Positions 42,299 to 50,038 of a stretch of DNA of 64,000 bases are shown here, one piece after another. The translations under genes were made by a program, and so were the position numbers. Below the pieces are notes generated by a model. It was not told where the DNA came from and ran no database searches. It worked only from the letters and a program-made list of their open reading frames with translations. Every line of letters begins with the position of its first letter. The stretch's first letter is position 1. This DNA is from Leifsonia sp. 466MF (GTDB lineage: Bacteria > Actinomycetota > Actinomycetes > Actinomycetales > Microbacteriaceae), in NCBI RefSeq assembly GCF_900100265.1, contig NZ_LT629696.1, forward strand, positions 1,612,001 to 1,676,000. Reading direction: 5' to 3'.

Positions 42299-43290
42299 GG
42301 CGCGGTCGGCGCCGCCGGCCCGGTCTCGGCTGCCGGAGCGACCGGCGGCACCGACCCGGCCGCGGCTCCCGTCGCCGGTGGCCGTGGCGCGCCGGTGGTC
42401 GGGCCGAAGGCCTGACCGATGCCCTTCAGCGCCTCGGTCAGCTCGCTCGGGATGATCCACAGCTTGTTCGCGGGACCCTCGGCGAGCTTCGGCAGCGTCT
42501 GGAGGTACTGGTAGGCGAGCAGGAGGTTGTCCGGGTTGCCCTGGTGGATCGCACCGAAGACCGTCGTGATCGCCTGCGCCTCGCCCTCGGCGCGGAGGAC
42601 CGCCGCCTTCGCGTCGCCCTCCGCCTTGAGGATCGCGGCCTGTCGCAATCCCTCGGCGTTGAGGATCTCGGACTGCTTGGTGCCCTCGGCCGTCAGGATG
42701 ACAGCGCGCCGGTCACGTTCCGCGCGCATCTGCTTCTCCATCGAGTCCTGAATGGAGAGGGGCGGCTCGATCGCCTTGAGCTCCACGCGCGCCACACGGA
42801 TGCCCCACTTCCCGGTGGCCTCGTCGAGCACGACGCGCAACTGTCCGTTGATGTTGTCGCGGCTGGTCAGCGCCTCTTCGAGGTTGAGGCCGCCGACGAC
42901 GTTACGCAGCGTCGTGGTGGTGAGCTGCTCCACCGCGCCCAGGTAGTTGGCGATCTCGTAGGTCGCGGCGCGCGCATCGTTCACCTGGAAGTAGACGACC
43001 GTGTCGATCGACACGACCAGGTTGTCTTCGGTGATGACCGGCTGCGGCGGGAAGGAGACCACCTGCTCGCGCATGTCGATCAGCGGTCGCACCTTGTCGA
43101 TGAACGGGACGACGACGTTGAGCCCCGGCATCAGTGTCTTGTGGTACCGGCCGAGCCTCTCGACGACGCCCGCCCGCGCCTGCGGGATGATGCGGATCGC
43201 GCGGAACAGCGTGACCAGCACGAAGATCGCGATGATCAGGACGATGACGCTGACCACGATGGTCAGGACCAGCTGGCTCGGATCGTTCAC
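42295..43290 (-). CDS. SPFH/Band 7 (stomatin-like) membrane protein
   Basis: A 331-residue flotillin/stomatin-type membrane scaffold. An N-terminal helix (LVLTIVVSVIVLIIAIFVLV) is followed by the Band 7 domain (IIPQARAGVVERLGRYHKTL, then PFIDKVRPLIDMREQVV) and a coiled-coil Ala/Glu-rich segment with repeated AEG motifs. The tail is Pro/Ala-rich. Encoded with an NfeD partner upstream; the GTG overlaps the NfeD stop by four bases. The pair organises membrane microdomains or regulates FtsH-type proteases in other bacteria (family knowledge). Confidence 0.92.
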   Translation of the reverse strand: MNDPSQLVLTIVVSVIVLIIAIFVLVTLFRAIRIIPQARAGVVERLGRYHKTLMPGLNVVVPFIDKVRPLIDMREQVVSFPPQPVITEDNLVVSIDTVVYFQVNDARAATYEIANYLGAVEQLTTTTLRNVVGGLNLEEALTSRDNINGQLRVVLDEATGKWGIRVARVELKAIEPPLSIQDSMEKQMRAERDRRAVILTAEGTKQSEILNAEGLRQAAILKAEGDAKAAVLRAEGEAQAITTVFGAIHQGNPDNLLLAYQYLQTLPKLAEGPANKLWIIPSELTEALKGIGQAFGPTTGAPRPPATGAAAGSVPPVAPAAETGPAAPTAP

Positions 43291-43796
43291 GGAGTGATCC
43301 TCTCGGTGAGGCCGTCGCTGCCTGCGGAGACCGGTGCGGGCGCGACGACGGCGGTCGCACCCTCGATCGAGACCACGATCACGTGCTCCCCGGGCACGAG
43401 CTCCCCGCGACCGCCGCCGGTGAAACCGCTGTCGGCGAGGCGCGAGGTCCAAGTCTCGCCGACCTGCAGCTTCACCAGGCCCGTCGTGGGCGTGACGGTC
43501 GAGACGACGACGCCGCCCATCCCGATCAGGCGGTCGATGTTGCTCTTCGCGGGGTCTCCGCCGCGCTTCAGTGCGCGGAGGAGCGGCGGCCGGATGAAGA
43601 AGATGAGGACGACGGAGAGGATCGCCGCGATGATCAGCTGGAGCCACCAGGGCGCTCCGAACAGGCCGGAGACGAGGCCGCCGAGGCTGCCGATGGCGAT
43701 CATCAGGAAGACGAAGTCGAGCGTCAGCATCTCGATGATCACGAAGATCAGGATGAGGACGAGCCAGACGATCCAGGCGAAGGACGTGATGTCCAT
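43287..43796 (-). CDS. NfeD-family membrane protein
   Basis: A 169-residue partner of the SPFH protein. Three or four membrane helices fill the first 80 residues (AWIVWLVLILIFVIIEMLTL and following). The C-terminal 80 residues form the OB-fold NfeDC domain (MGGVVVSTVTPTTGLVKLQV, then GETWTSRLA). First gene of a three-gene minus-strand unit NfeD-SPFH-GDPD in which all junctions overlap by four bases. Confidence 0.9.
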   Translation of the reverse strand: MDITSFAWIVWLVLILIFVIIEMLTLDFVFLMIAIGSLGGLVSGLFGAPWWLQLIIAAILSVVLIFFIRPPLLRALKRGGDPAKSNIDRLIGMGGVVVSTVTPTTGLVKLQVGETWTSRLADSGFTGGGRGELVPGEHVIVVSIEGATAVVAPAPVSAGSDGLTERITP

Positions 43797-43902
43797 GACG
43801 TCCCCCTTTCACTGCTTTCTCCGACCGTATCAGGTGCGGCCCACGCCGATTCCACCCCTCTTGGTAGTCTCAGGATGCAGACATCGACGCCGAGGAGTTT
43901 TC

Positions 43903-44673
43903 GTGGCAAACCCCCTTTCACCTGGTTCGCTGACGGGCAAGCGTGCCCTCGTCACCGGCTCGTCGCGCGGGATCGGCGCCGACACCGCGCAGTACCTCGC
44001 CGAGGCGGGCGCGAGTGTCGTCATCAACTACCGCAATAAGGAGGCGCGGGCCCAGAAGCTCGTCGACTCCATCGTCGAGCAGGGCGGGACGGCCATCGCG
44101 GTCGGTGCCGACCTGACCGACCCGGACTCCGTCGAGGCCATGTTCCGGACAGTCGCCGACGCGTGGGGCGGCCTCGACATCCTGGTGCTCAACGCCTCCG
44201 GCGGCATGGAGTCCGGCATGGCCGTGGATTACGCCATGCAGCTCAACCGCGACGCGCAGGTGAACACGCTCACCGCGGCCCTCCCGCTGCTCGGCGAGAG
44301 TGCGCGCGTCGTCTTCGTCACCAGCCACCAGGCGCACTTCATCCGGACGACGCCGACCATGCCGGAGTACGAGGCCGTGGCACTGAGCAAGCGGGCGGGG
44401 GAGGATGCGCTGCGCGCGCTGCTCCCGTCGCTCACCGAGAAGGGCGTCGAGTTCGTCGTCGTCTCCGGCGACATGATCGAGGGCACCATCACGGCGACCC
44501 TGCTCAACCGTCTCAACCCGGGCGCCATCGACGCGCGCAAGGAGGCGGCCGGCCGCCTCTACAACGTCAGCGAGTTCGCGGCCGAGGTCGCCGCGGCCGT
44601 CGTCGACCCCATCCCCGCCGACCACACGCGCCTCGTCGGCGACGTGTCCAGCTTCACGCCGGTCGTCGAGTGA
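43903..44673 (+). CDS. SDR-family oxidoreductase
   Basis: A 256-residue Rossmann enzyme. The cofactor motif TGSSRGIGADTA begins near residue 20 and NASGG (NAG-like) follows. In the catalytic area the usual YxxxK reads YEAVALSKRAGE (Tyr-x6-Lys), and TSHQAHF precedes it, so spacing differs from classical SDRs and activity should not be assumed. GTG 43903 has a GAGGAG Shine-Dalgarno. Four-base overlap with the S9 peptidase suggests coupling. Confidence 0.86.
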   Translation: MANPLSPGSLTGKRALVTGSSRGIGADTAQYLAEAGASVVINYRNKEARAQKLVDSIVEQGGTAIAVGADLTDPDSVEAMFRTVADAWGGLDILVLNASGGMESGMAVDYAMQLNRDAQVNTLTAALPLLGESARVVFVTSHQAHFIRTTPTMPEYEAVALSKRAGEDALRALLPSLTEKGVEFVVVSGDMIEGTITATLLNRLNPGAIDARKEAAGRLYNVSEFAAEVAAAVVDPIPADHTRLVGDVSSFTPVVE

Positions 44674-46664
44674 AGCCCGCCGACCTCGGTCTGCTGACCG
44701 GCGTCTCGACGCCCACCGTCCACCCCGGCGGCGCGAAGGCCGTCGTGTCGGTGACCCGCCCATCCCTGGAGGCGGACGCCACGGTCGGGCAACTGTGGAG
44801 CATCCCACTCACCGGTCACGCCGCTCCGCGCCTGCTGACCCGCGGGTTCCGCGACACGGCGCCGCGATTCTCGCCCGACGGACGCCTGCTCGCCTTCCTC
44901 CGCGCCGAGCCGAAGAAGGCGCCGCAGCTGTTCGTCGTCGACGCCGCCGGCGGCGAGCCGGTCGCCGTCACCGACCGCACCCTCGGCGTGTCCGAGTTCG
45001 CCTGGTCGCCCGACGCGCGGACGCTCGCCTTCGTCAGCCGTGTGCCCGAACAGGGCCGCTACGGCACGGTCGAGGGCATCGACCCGAACGGGGAGCCCGC
45101 CCGTCGGATCGACACCCTGAAATATCAGGCGAACGGCCTCGGCTACGTCACCGATCGGCGTGCCCACGTCTTCACCGTGCCGGTGCCGGACGTGTGGGCT
45201 GCGCCCATCCCGGACCCCGCGCCGAAACCGGACGGGTCGACCGACCTGGCGCCGTCAGTCACCGAACCGCGTCAGCTGACCGACGGGCCGTGGGACGACG
45301 GCGCGATCTCGTTCTCGCCGGACGGCCGGAGCATCGCCTTCATCTCCGAACGGCATGCCAGCCGCGACCTCGACCTCCGGTCGAACGTTTTTGTCGTCCC
45401 GGTCGACGGGGGAGAGGCGCGCGATCTGACCGGCTCGCACGGGTCGTACAGCGTGATCGCCGCGCACTACGCCGGCGGTGGCGCCCTGTTCTTCACCGCA
45501 CAGGACGTCGGCCAGACCGGGCGCGACTTCGTCGCCAAGAACGCCGCGCTCTACGTGATCGACGCCGCGGGCTCCGCGCCGCGCCGGCTGACCGACCCGG
45601 AGTCGGTCGACTTCACCGAGTCCGACATCGCGCCGCGAGCCGACGACTCGGTGCTCCTCGTCGACCGCAGCCGCGGAGCGCTCGTCCTGACCGAGGTGAA
45701 CGCGGGCGGGGGGAGCCGGCGCCTCACCGACGACCACACGGTCGTGGGCGGTGCGGATGCGGCGGGCGAGACGATCGTCGTCTCCTTCGCCGACGCGCGG
45801 ACGACCGGAGACGCTGCCGTCGTCGAGGGTGCCGGTCTGCGCCGCCTGACCGACTTCTCGGCTCCGCTGCGCTCGACAGGCATCATCGAGCCGCGCGAGC
45901 TCACTCTCACCGGCCGCGACGGCTATCCCGTGCACGGCTGGGTGCTGGTCCCCGAGGGCGAAGGGCCGCATCCCGTGCTGCTCAACATCCACGGCGGGCC
46001 GTTCGCCTCGTACACGCACGCGCTCTTCGACGAGGCTCAGGTGTATGCCGCCGCGGGCTACGCGGTCGTCATGTCGAACCCGCGCGGTTCGGCGGGGTAC
46101 GGCCAGGAGCACGGCCGGGTCATCCGTCAGCGGATGGGCACGGTAGACCTCACGGACGTGCTCGACTTCCTCGACGGCGCGATCGCCGAGGTCCCGGGCC
46201 TCGACGCCGAGCGCGTCGGGATCATGGGCGGCTCGTACGGCGGCTACCTCACGGCCTGGACGATCGCGCACGATCACCGTTTCGCTGCGTCGATCGTGGA
46301 GCGCGGATTCCTCGACCCGGACGCGTTCGTCGGGACCAGCGACATCGGCAGCTTCTTCGGCGACGAGTACACCGGCACGGACCCGGAGCTGATGCGGTCG
46401 CAGAGCCCGCAGGCCGTGGTCGACCAGGTGCGCACGCCGACGCTCGTGCTGCACTCATCCCACGACCTGCGCTGCCCGCTCGGGCAGGCCGAGCGCTACT
46501 ACGCGGCGCTCAAGCGCAGGGGAGTGGAGACGGAACTCGTCATCTTCCCGGGCGAAGACCATGAGCTGAGCCGGAGCGGGCGTCCGCGCCACCGCCAGGA
46601 ACGCTTCGACATCATCCTCGACTGGTGGGCGCAGCACCTCCCGAGCCGCAGCAACCACCGCTGA
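44670..46664 (+). CDS. S9-family prolyl oligopeptidase/acylaminoacyl peptidase
   Basis: A 664-residue serine peptidase. The N-terminal 400 residues form a beta-propeller with repeated FSPDGR-type strands. The catalytic alpha/beta domain carries MGGSYGGYLTAW (Ser), HSSHDLRCPLGQAE (Asp) and FPGEDHELSRSGRP (His). No signal peptide, so it is cytoplasmic. GTG overlaps the SDR stop. Followed by a strong inverted repeat. Confidence 0.92.
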   Translation: MKPADLGLLTGVSTPTVHPGGAKAVVSVTRPSLEADATVGQLWSIPLTGHAAPRLLTRGFRDTAPRFSPDGRLLAFLRAEPKKAPQLFVVDAAGGEPVAVTDRTLGVSEFAWSPDARTLAFVSRVPEQGRYGTVEGIDPNGEPARRIDTLKYQANGLGYVTDRRAHVFTVPVPDVWAAPIPDPAPKPDGSTDLAPSVTEPRQLTDGPWDDGAISFSPDGRSIAFISERHASRDLDLRSNVFVVPVDGGEARDLTGSHGSYSVIAAHYAGGGALFFTAQDVGQTGRDFVAKNAALYVIDAAGSAPRRLTDPESVDFTESDIAPRADDSVLLVDRSRGALVLTEVNAGGGSRRLTDDHTVVGGADAAGETIVVSFADARTTGDAAVVEGAGLRRLTDFSAPLRSTGIIEPRELTLTGRDGYPVHGWVLVPEGEGPHPVLLNIHGGPFASYTHALFDEAQVYAAAGYAVVMSNPRGSAGYGQEHGRVIRQRMGTVDLTDVLDFLDGAIAEVPGLDAERVGIMGGSYGGYLTAWTIAHDHRFAASIVERGFLDPDAFVGTSDIGSFFGDEYTGTDPELMRSQSPQAVVDQVRTPTLVLHSSHDLRCPLGQAERYYAALKRRGVETELVIFPGEDHELSRSGRPRHRQERFDIILDWWAQHLPSRSNHR

Positions 46665-46675
46665 GCCCGGGGCGC

Positions 46676-46730
46676 GATTCGTGCCGAATGTGCGTTTTGG
46701 GCCTGCCTTTCCGCACATTCGGCACGAATC
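46676..46730. repeat. 19-bp perfect inverted repeat (REP/terminator-like)
   Basis: Arms 46676-46694 and 46712-46730 are perfect complements (GATTCGTGCCGAATGTGCG) separated by 17 bases. Each arm itself contains the near-palindrome ATTCGTGCCGAAT. It lies between the convergent S9 peptidase and HdeD genes. It could end both transcripts or be a dispersed REP-like element. Confidence 0.8.
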
Positions 46731-46740
46731 TACCGCGCTA

Positions 46741-46754
46741 GATCGTATACGATC
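46741..46754. promoter_or_regulatory. Perfect 14-bp palindrome
   Basis: GATCGTATACGATC overlaps the end of the HdeD-family gene, 11 bases after the long inverted repeat. GTATAC cores occur in GntR-type operators, but no promoter faces it; role unknown. Confidence 0.35.
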
Positions 46755-47394
46755 AGGCGACGCGCGGCGTAGCGGCAGGGGAGTCGGTCGCCTTCAGCAC
46801 CTCGCGTCCGAAGGTGAATGCCCGCACGATCCCGATCACGCCCAGGACGATCAGCGAGAACGCCGCGAAGAACAGCAGGAACACCGCGGACGACGCCGGC
46901 AGCACCAGCACGACGATGCCGGCGATGATGCTCAGGATGCCGAACGCGATGGCCCAGCCGGACGATGCGGCGCGTCCGGCTTCGGCCAGCGCCATGACGC
47001 CGTCGATGATCCAGCCGACGCCGATGAAGGCGATGGCGAAGATCACCAGCGTGACCGCTGCGGCCGAAACGTTCTTCAGTGCGACGATGCCGGCGAAAAT
47101 GAGCAGGACTCCGAGAACGATGTTGAGCGCTCGGGAGCCGCCGCGCATACCGCGGCTGAAGATGCCGATCCCGAGGCGCATGATCCCGGCGACCAGGAAG
47201 TAGATCCCCAAGAAGATCGCCAGCACCGACAGCGTCTTCTCGGGCCAGAACAGCAGGACGATGCCGAGGATCAGTGCGACGGCGCCGCTGACGCCCAGCG
47301 CCGTGCGGATGGCGTTGATGGCCCCACGGGTCATGTTCCGGGCATCCAGCGAGAACTCGTGCAGCATCGGGTCGGTCGGATCTGTAGCGCTCAT
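46753..47394 (-). CDS. HdeD-family (DUF308) membrane protein
   Basis: A 213-residue protein with six predicted membrane helices in pairs. The repeated DUF308 pattern is seen at LGVSGAVALILGIVLLFWPE and LNIVLGVLLIFAGIVALKN. In enterics HdeD contributes to acid resistance; in actinobacteria the function is unknown. The start ATG 47394 is preceded by GAAGGGATG. Confidence 0.85.
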   Translation of the reverse strand: MSATDPTDPMLHEFSLDARNMTRGAINAIRTALGVSGAVALILGIVLLFWPEKTLSVLAIFLGIYFLVAGIMRLGIGIFSRGMRGGSRALNIVLGVLLIFAGIVALKNVSAAAVTLVIFAIAFIGVGWIIDGVMALAEAGRAASSGWAIAFGILSIIAGIVVLVLPASSAVFLLFFAAFSLIVLGVIGIVRAFTFGREVLKATDSPAATPRVA

Positions 47395-47513
47395 GACGTC
47401 ATCCCTTCGAGAGCGGCGGCCGCTTCACAGGCGGTTCGTTGCTGACACTAGCGCGCCGCATGCGTGCTGTCAGGAGTCGGGATGTGCCGTGTCGTCGCGG
47501 GATATCGTTACGC

Positions 47514-47533
47514 TGATAATGCACATTATGTCA
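47514..47533. promoter_or_regulatory. AT-rich dyad upstream of the HdeD gene
   Basis: TGATAATGCACATTATGTCA contains six-base arms ATAATG/CATTAT around CA, unusually AT-rich for this genome. It is about 120 bases upstream of ATG 47394 and could be a MarR-like operator or an upstream promoter. Confidence 0.35.
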
Positions 47534-47557
47534 GATAGAGAACCGCGCGGCGCCTGG

Positions 47558-48283
47558 TCAGCCCTGCGCGCCGCCACTGCCGGCCACGGCGCGTTCGATG
47601 ACGTCCACGACGTCCTGCGGGTTGGTCTGCATCACCAGGTGCGGCGCCTTCAGCTCGGTGACGTCGGCGATGCCGGCCCGGGTGTAGCCGAACCGTTCGA
47701 CGTCGGGGTTGATGGTGTGGTCATCAGCCGAGACGATCCCCCACGCCGGCTTGGTCTTCCATGCTGCCGCGGACGCCTCTTCGGCGAACACGGATGCAGC
47801 CAGCGGTCGCTGGGAGACAGCGAGGACCTCGCTGACCCGCGGGTCGAGGCCCGCGGCGAAGATGTGCGGGAAAGCGTCGATCTTCACGGAGACGTCGGAG
47901 CCGTCCTCTTGGCCCGGAATGGGGAACGGCGTGAAGACGAGGTTTGCGATGAGCTCTGAATCGGGGAATCCTCCCTGCAGCTTCGAGATCGTCTCTCCGG
48001 TATCGAGGGCGTAGCCGGAGACGTAGACGAGCCCGACGACGTTGGCCGCCTCACCCGCGATCGTGATGACCGCTCCCCCGTACGAATGCCCCGCGAGCAG
48101 GACGGGTCCGTCGATGTGCTCGACGAGAGCCCGCAGGGATGCGGCGTCGGCAGCGAGGCTCCGCATGTACAAAGGTGGCGCGATCACGGTGTGGCCTCGA
48201 TCGAGCAGGAGGCGGGTGACGGGCGCCCAGCTGGCGGCGTCGGCGAACGCTCCGTGGACGAGGACGATCGTTGGTGACGGCAT
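47558..48283 (-). CDS. Alpha/beta hydrolase
   Basis: A 241-residue alpha/beta-fold hydrolase of the EstC/MenH-like kind. The oxyanion strand is VLVHGAFADAASW, the nucleophile elbow is LAGHSYGGAV, the acid lies in VSADDHTINPD and the base in KAPHLVM. Substrate unknown. ATG 48283 has an AGGAG Shine-Dalgarno in a leader almost identical to that of the monooxygenase at 49132-49443. Confidence 0.88.
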   Translation of the reverse strand: MPSPTIVLVHGAFADAASWAPVTRLLLDRGHTVIAPPLYMRSLAADAASLRALVEHIDGPVLLAGHSYGGAVITIAGEAANVVGLVYVSGYALDTGETISKLQGGFPDSELIANLVFTPFPIPGQEDGSDVSVKIDAFPHIFAAGLDPRVSEVLAVSQRPLAASVFAEEASAAAWKTKPAWGIVSADDHTINPDVERFGYTRAGIADVTELKAPHLVMQTNPQDVVDVIERAVAGSGGAQG

Positions 48284-48298
48284 GACATTCTCCTATCG
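48284..48298 (-). promoter_or_regulatory. Shared leader/RBS of the alpha/beta hydrolase
   Basis: Minus strand CGATAGGAGAATGTC directly before the ATG. It differs by one base from the leader of the quinol monooxygenase-like gene (49444-49458). Confidence 0.6.
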
Positions 48299-48305
48299 CT
48301 CTGTA

Positions 48306-48341
48306 ATTGGTCAGCAGGTTGGCCTGCGATTGGTCGGCAGG
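48306..48341. promoter_or_regulatory. Direct repeat upstream of the alpha/beta hydrolase
   Basis: ATTGGTCAGCAGG (48306-48318) and ATTGGTCGGCAGG (48329-48341) repeat with 23-base spacing, about two helical turns, 23 bases upstream of the start codon. This looks like a tandem operator. Confidence 0.45.
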
Positions 48342-48431
48342 GTAGCCTCGGCCAATCCTGGGCGGCAAGCGAATTCCTGCTGAACCACGGCGTTGAGGAC
48401 AGTCGTGTCGTGGACCTCGGAGAGCAACTCC

Positions 48432-48947
48432 TCAGTTGATGGTGTGAATCCGCGTGGCCGCAAGCGCGACGAACTCCGAGCCCCAGCCGGGGTTCTGTGA
48501 CCAGATGGTCTCCTCCGTGTCCGCGATGTAATCGGCCGGAGTTCCCCGTGTGGCGGGGCTCGTACCAAGCCGGACCTCCACGTCGGACGCCGTGAAGCGA
48601 AGCTCACCCTGCTGCCTGAACAGCGGATGAAGCGTGACGGTGGTCTTGTCACCGAAGGTGGACGCCGTGGCTCCCCCGAGCGTCCAGTTGTACCAAGCCC
48701 CCTTCGGAGTGGTCGCGCCCAGATCAACACTCGATACGTCCGACGCCACAATGAGTGCAGCATCGTACGAAGGAATGCTCCCCTGGCCCAGAATGACGCC
48801 TAGTCGACCGCGGTGCACGACGAGGCGAACATCGAACAGAAGGAACTCCTCGAGGCTCGATGCGTCAGCCATGTCTACAGACGGAACCGGGAGCTCGCTT
48901 CTGGACCTGACCTGAAGCTCGTCACCGAATGTCGCCATGGCAGACAT
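48432..48947 (-). CDS. Hypothetical protein
   Basis: A 171-residue protein I do not recognise. It is soluble, rich in beta-strand pattern and acidic, with no Cys, no signal peptide and no obvious catalytic motif. The centre (GAWYNWTLGGATASTFGDKT) is Trp/Gly-rich, and the end reads WGSEFVALAATRIHTIN. ATG 48947 has AGGGGGAG upstream; upstream codons to 49019 are in frame but less likely. Its unit is separated from neighbours by about 150 bases on either side. Confidence 0.6.
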   Translation of the reverse strand: MSAMATFGDELQVRSRSELPVPSVDMADASSLEEFLLFDVRLVVHRGRLGVILGQGSIPSYDAALIVASDVSSVDLGATTPKGAWYNWTLGGATASTFGDKTTVTLHPLFRQQGELRFTASDVEVRLGTSPATRGTPADYIADTEETIWSQNPGWGSEFVALAATRIHTIN

Positions 48948-49131
48948 CTCCCCCTCTTGCTGCGTGCACTGAGAGCCCGGGTCGACCGGGCACGTTCTCC
49001 GCGGAGGGATGTGCCGCATCCGTCCGCTCAGAAGCTATCACCCTCCATAAACTCCCCTGGCGATCCTCGCTCACGTCGAACAGGGCGGAATGCGCCGCTC
49101 GGCATGACGCACGCTCACGGCTCGATCCGGC

Positions 49132-49443
49132 TCAGTCGCCTCTCTCGTGCTTGACGGCGAGCAGGTCGACGGTGTTCAGCTCAGGGTCCTTCGCGAGCAG
49201 ATTCGGACCCACCTCGCCGAGTGCCTGTGGGATCGCGCCGTTCAGGTGCGCTTGCCGCGCATCCTCATCGCCGAAGGTGTCGAAGATGCCGAAATGGGTG
49301 TCGTCGATCTGGAAGGCGTACCAGGTGCGGGTTCCCGGCTCCTGGTCCACCACGGCTTTGCCCCCGATCAGGAATTCCTTCACCTCTGCCGCCTTGTCGG
49401 GCTTCGCTTCGAGCAGCGCCAGTACACCGAGCCTGAGTTCCAT
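49132..49443 (-). CDS. ABM-domain (quinol monooxygenase-like) protein
   Basis: A 103-residue antibiotic-biosynthesis-monooxygenase fold protein, a small dimeric ferredoxin-like barrel. EPGTRTWYAFQIDDTHFGIF and FGDEDARQAHLNG are the characteristic strand and helix. Such proteins oxidise quinols or reactive aldehydes without cofactor, or act in detoxification. Substrate unknown. A perfect palindrome lies 17 bases before its ATG. Confidence 0.85.
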   Translation of the reverse strand: MELRLGVLALLEAKPDKAAEVKEFLIGGKAVVDQEPGTRTWYAFQIDDTHFGIFDTFGDEDARQAHLNGAIPQALGEVGPNLLAKDPELNTVDLLAVKHERGD

Positions 49444-49458
49444 GAGATTCTCCTATCG
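49444..49458 (-). promoter_or_regulatory. Shared leader/RBS of the ABM gene
   Basis: Minus strand CGATAGGAGAATCTC directly before ATG 49443; the near-identical sequence precedes the alpha/beta hydrolase at 48284-48298. Confidence 0.6.
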
Positions 49459-49459
49459 G

Positions 49460-49475
49460 GTCGGGACGTCCCGAC
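49460..49475. promoter_or_regulatory. Perfect 16-bp palindrome upstream of the ABM gene
   Basis: GTCGGGACGTCCCGAC, followed by the further half-like copies CCGACATCCGACATCGG. It lies just before the Shine-Dalgarno of the ABM gene (49443), a position suited to a repressor that blocks the promoter or start of transcription. Confidence 0.55.
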
Positions 49476-49640
49476 ATCCGACATCGGAGGCGTCACGCCG
49501 GACGGTACCCCTCGGCGGGTGCGGCGGCCATTGCCCACTCGTCGCGACGCACCACTCGCCCGCTATTCCTGGTGGTGGTGCTGCTCACACTGGTATCAGC
49601 GGCACTGGACTCTGATCTTCCCTGCGGGTGGGGCCCCTCT

Positions 49641-49646
49641 TAGCCT
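49641..49646 (+). promoter_or_regulatory. Predicted -10 box of the VOC gene
   Basis: TAGCCT, seven bases before ATG 49654. Confidence 0.45.
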
Positions 49647-49653
49647 CGTTGCC

Positions 49654-50010
49654 ATGACCGCAATCATCGACACCGTGATGTCCCGCATCGAGGTCACCGA
49701 CCTCGATGCGGCGCTGCCCGCCTACGAGACGCTCGCCGGCCCCGGTGACGTTCGCCGACTGGAGTTTCCTCAGTTCCGCATGGCGATCGTCGGCCCCTTC
49801 ATGCTCATCGAGGGGACGCCGGAGCAACTCGCTCCCTACCGCCGAGCTGCGACGATCATGGCCGCCGACCACGAGGCGGCCGTCGCCGCATTCACGGGCG
49901 CAGGCGGTCGCGTTCTGGATGGTCCGACGCCGTCTGCCGGCGGAACGCGCACCATCGTTGCAGACCGGGATGGGAACCCGTTCGAGGTGTTCACGCCCGC
50001 GTCGTCCTGA
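49654..50010 (+). CDS. VOC-family protein
   Basis: A 118-residue glyoxalase/bleomycin-resistance fold protein. A beta-alpha-beta-beta-beta unit starts MSRIEVTDLDAALPAYETL; the second ends in GTRTIVADRDGNPFEVF, the usual C-terminal strand with a metal-ligand Glu. The first unit lacks an obvious His ligand, so metal binding is uncertain. Substrate unknown. Confidence 0.78.
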   Translation: MTAIIDTVMSRIEVTDLDAALPAYETLAGPGDVRRLEFPQFRMAIVGPFMLIEGTPEQLAPYRRAATIMAADHEAAVAAFTGAGGRVLDGPTPSAGGTRTIVADRDGNPFEVFTPASS

Positions 50011-50038
50011 GCACGCGCCAGTAGCAACGGCATCAGGT

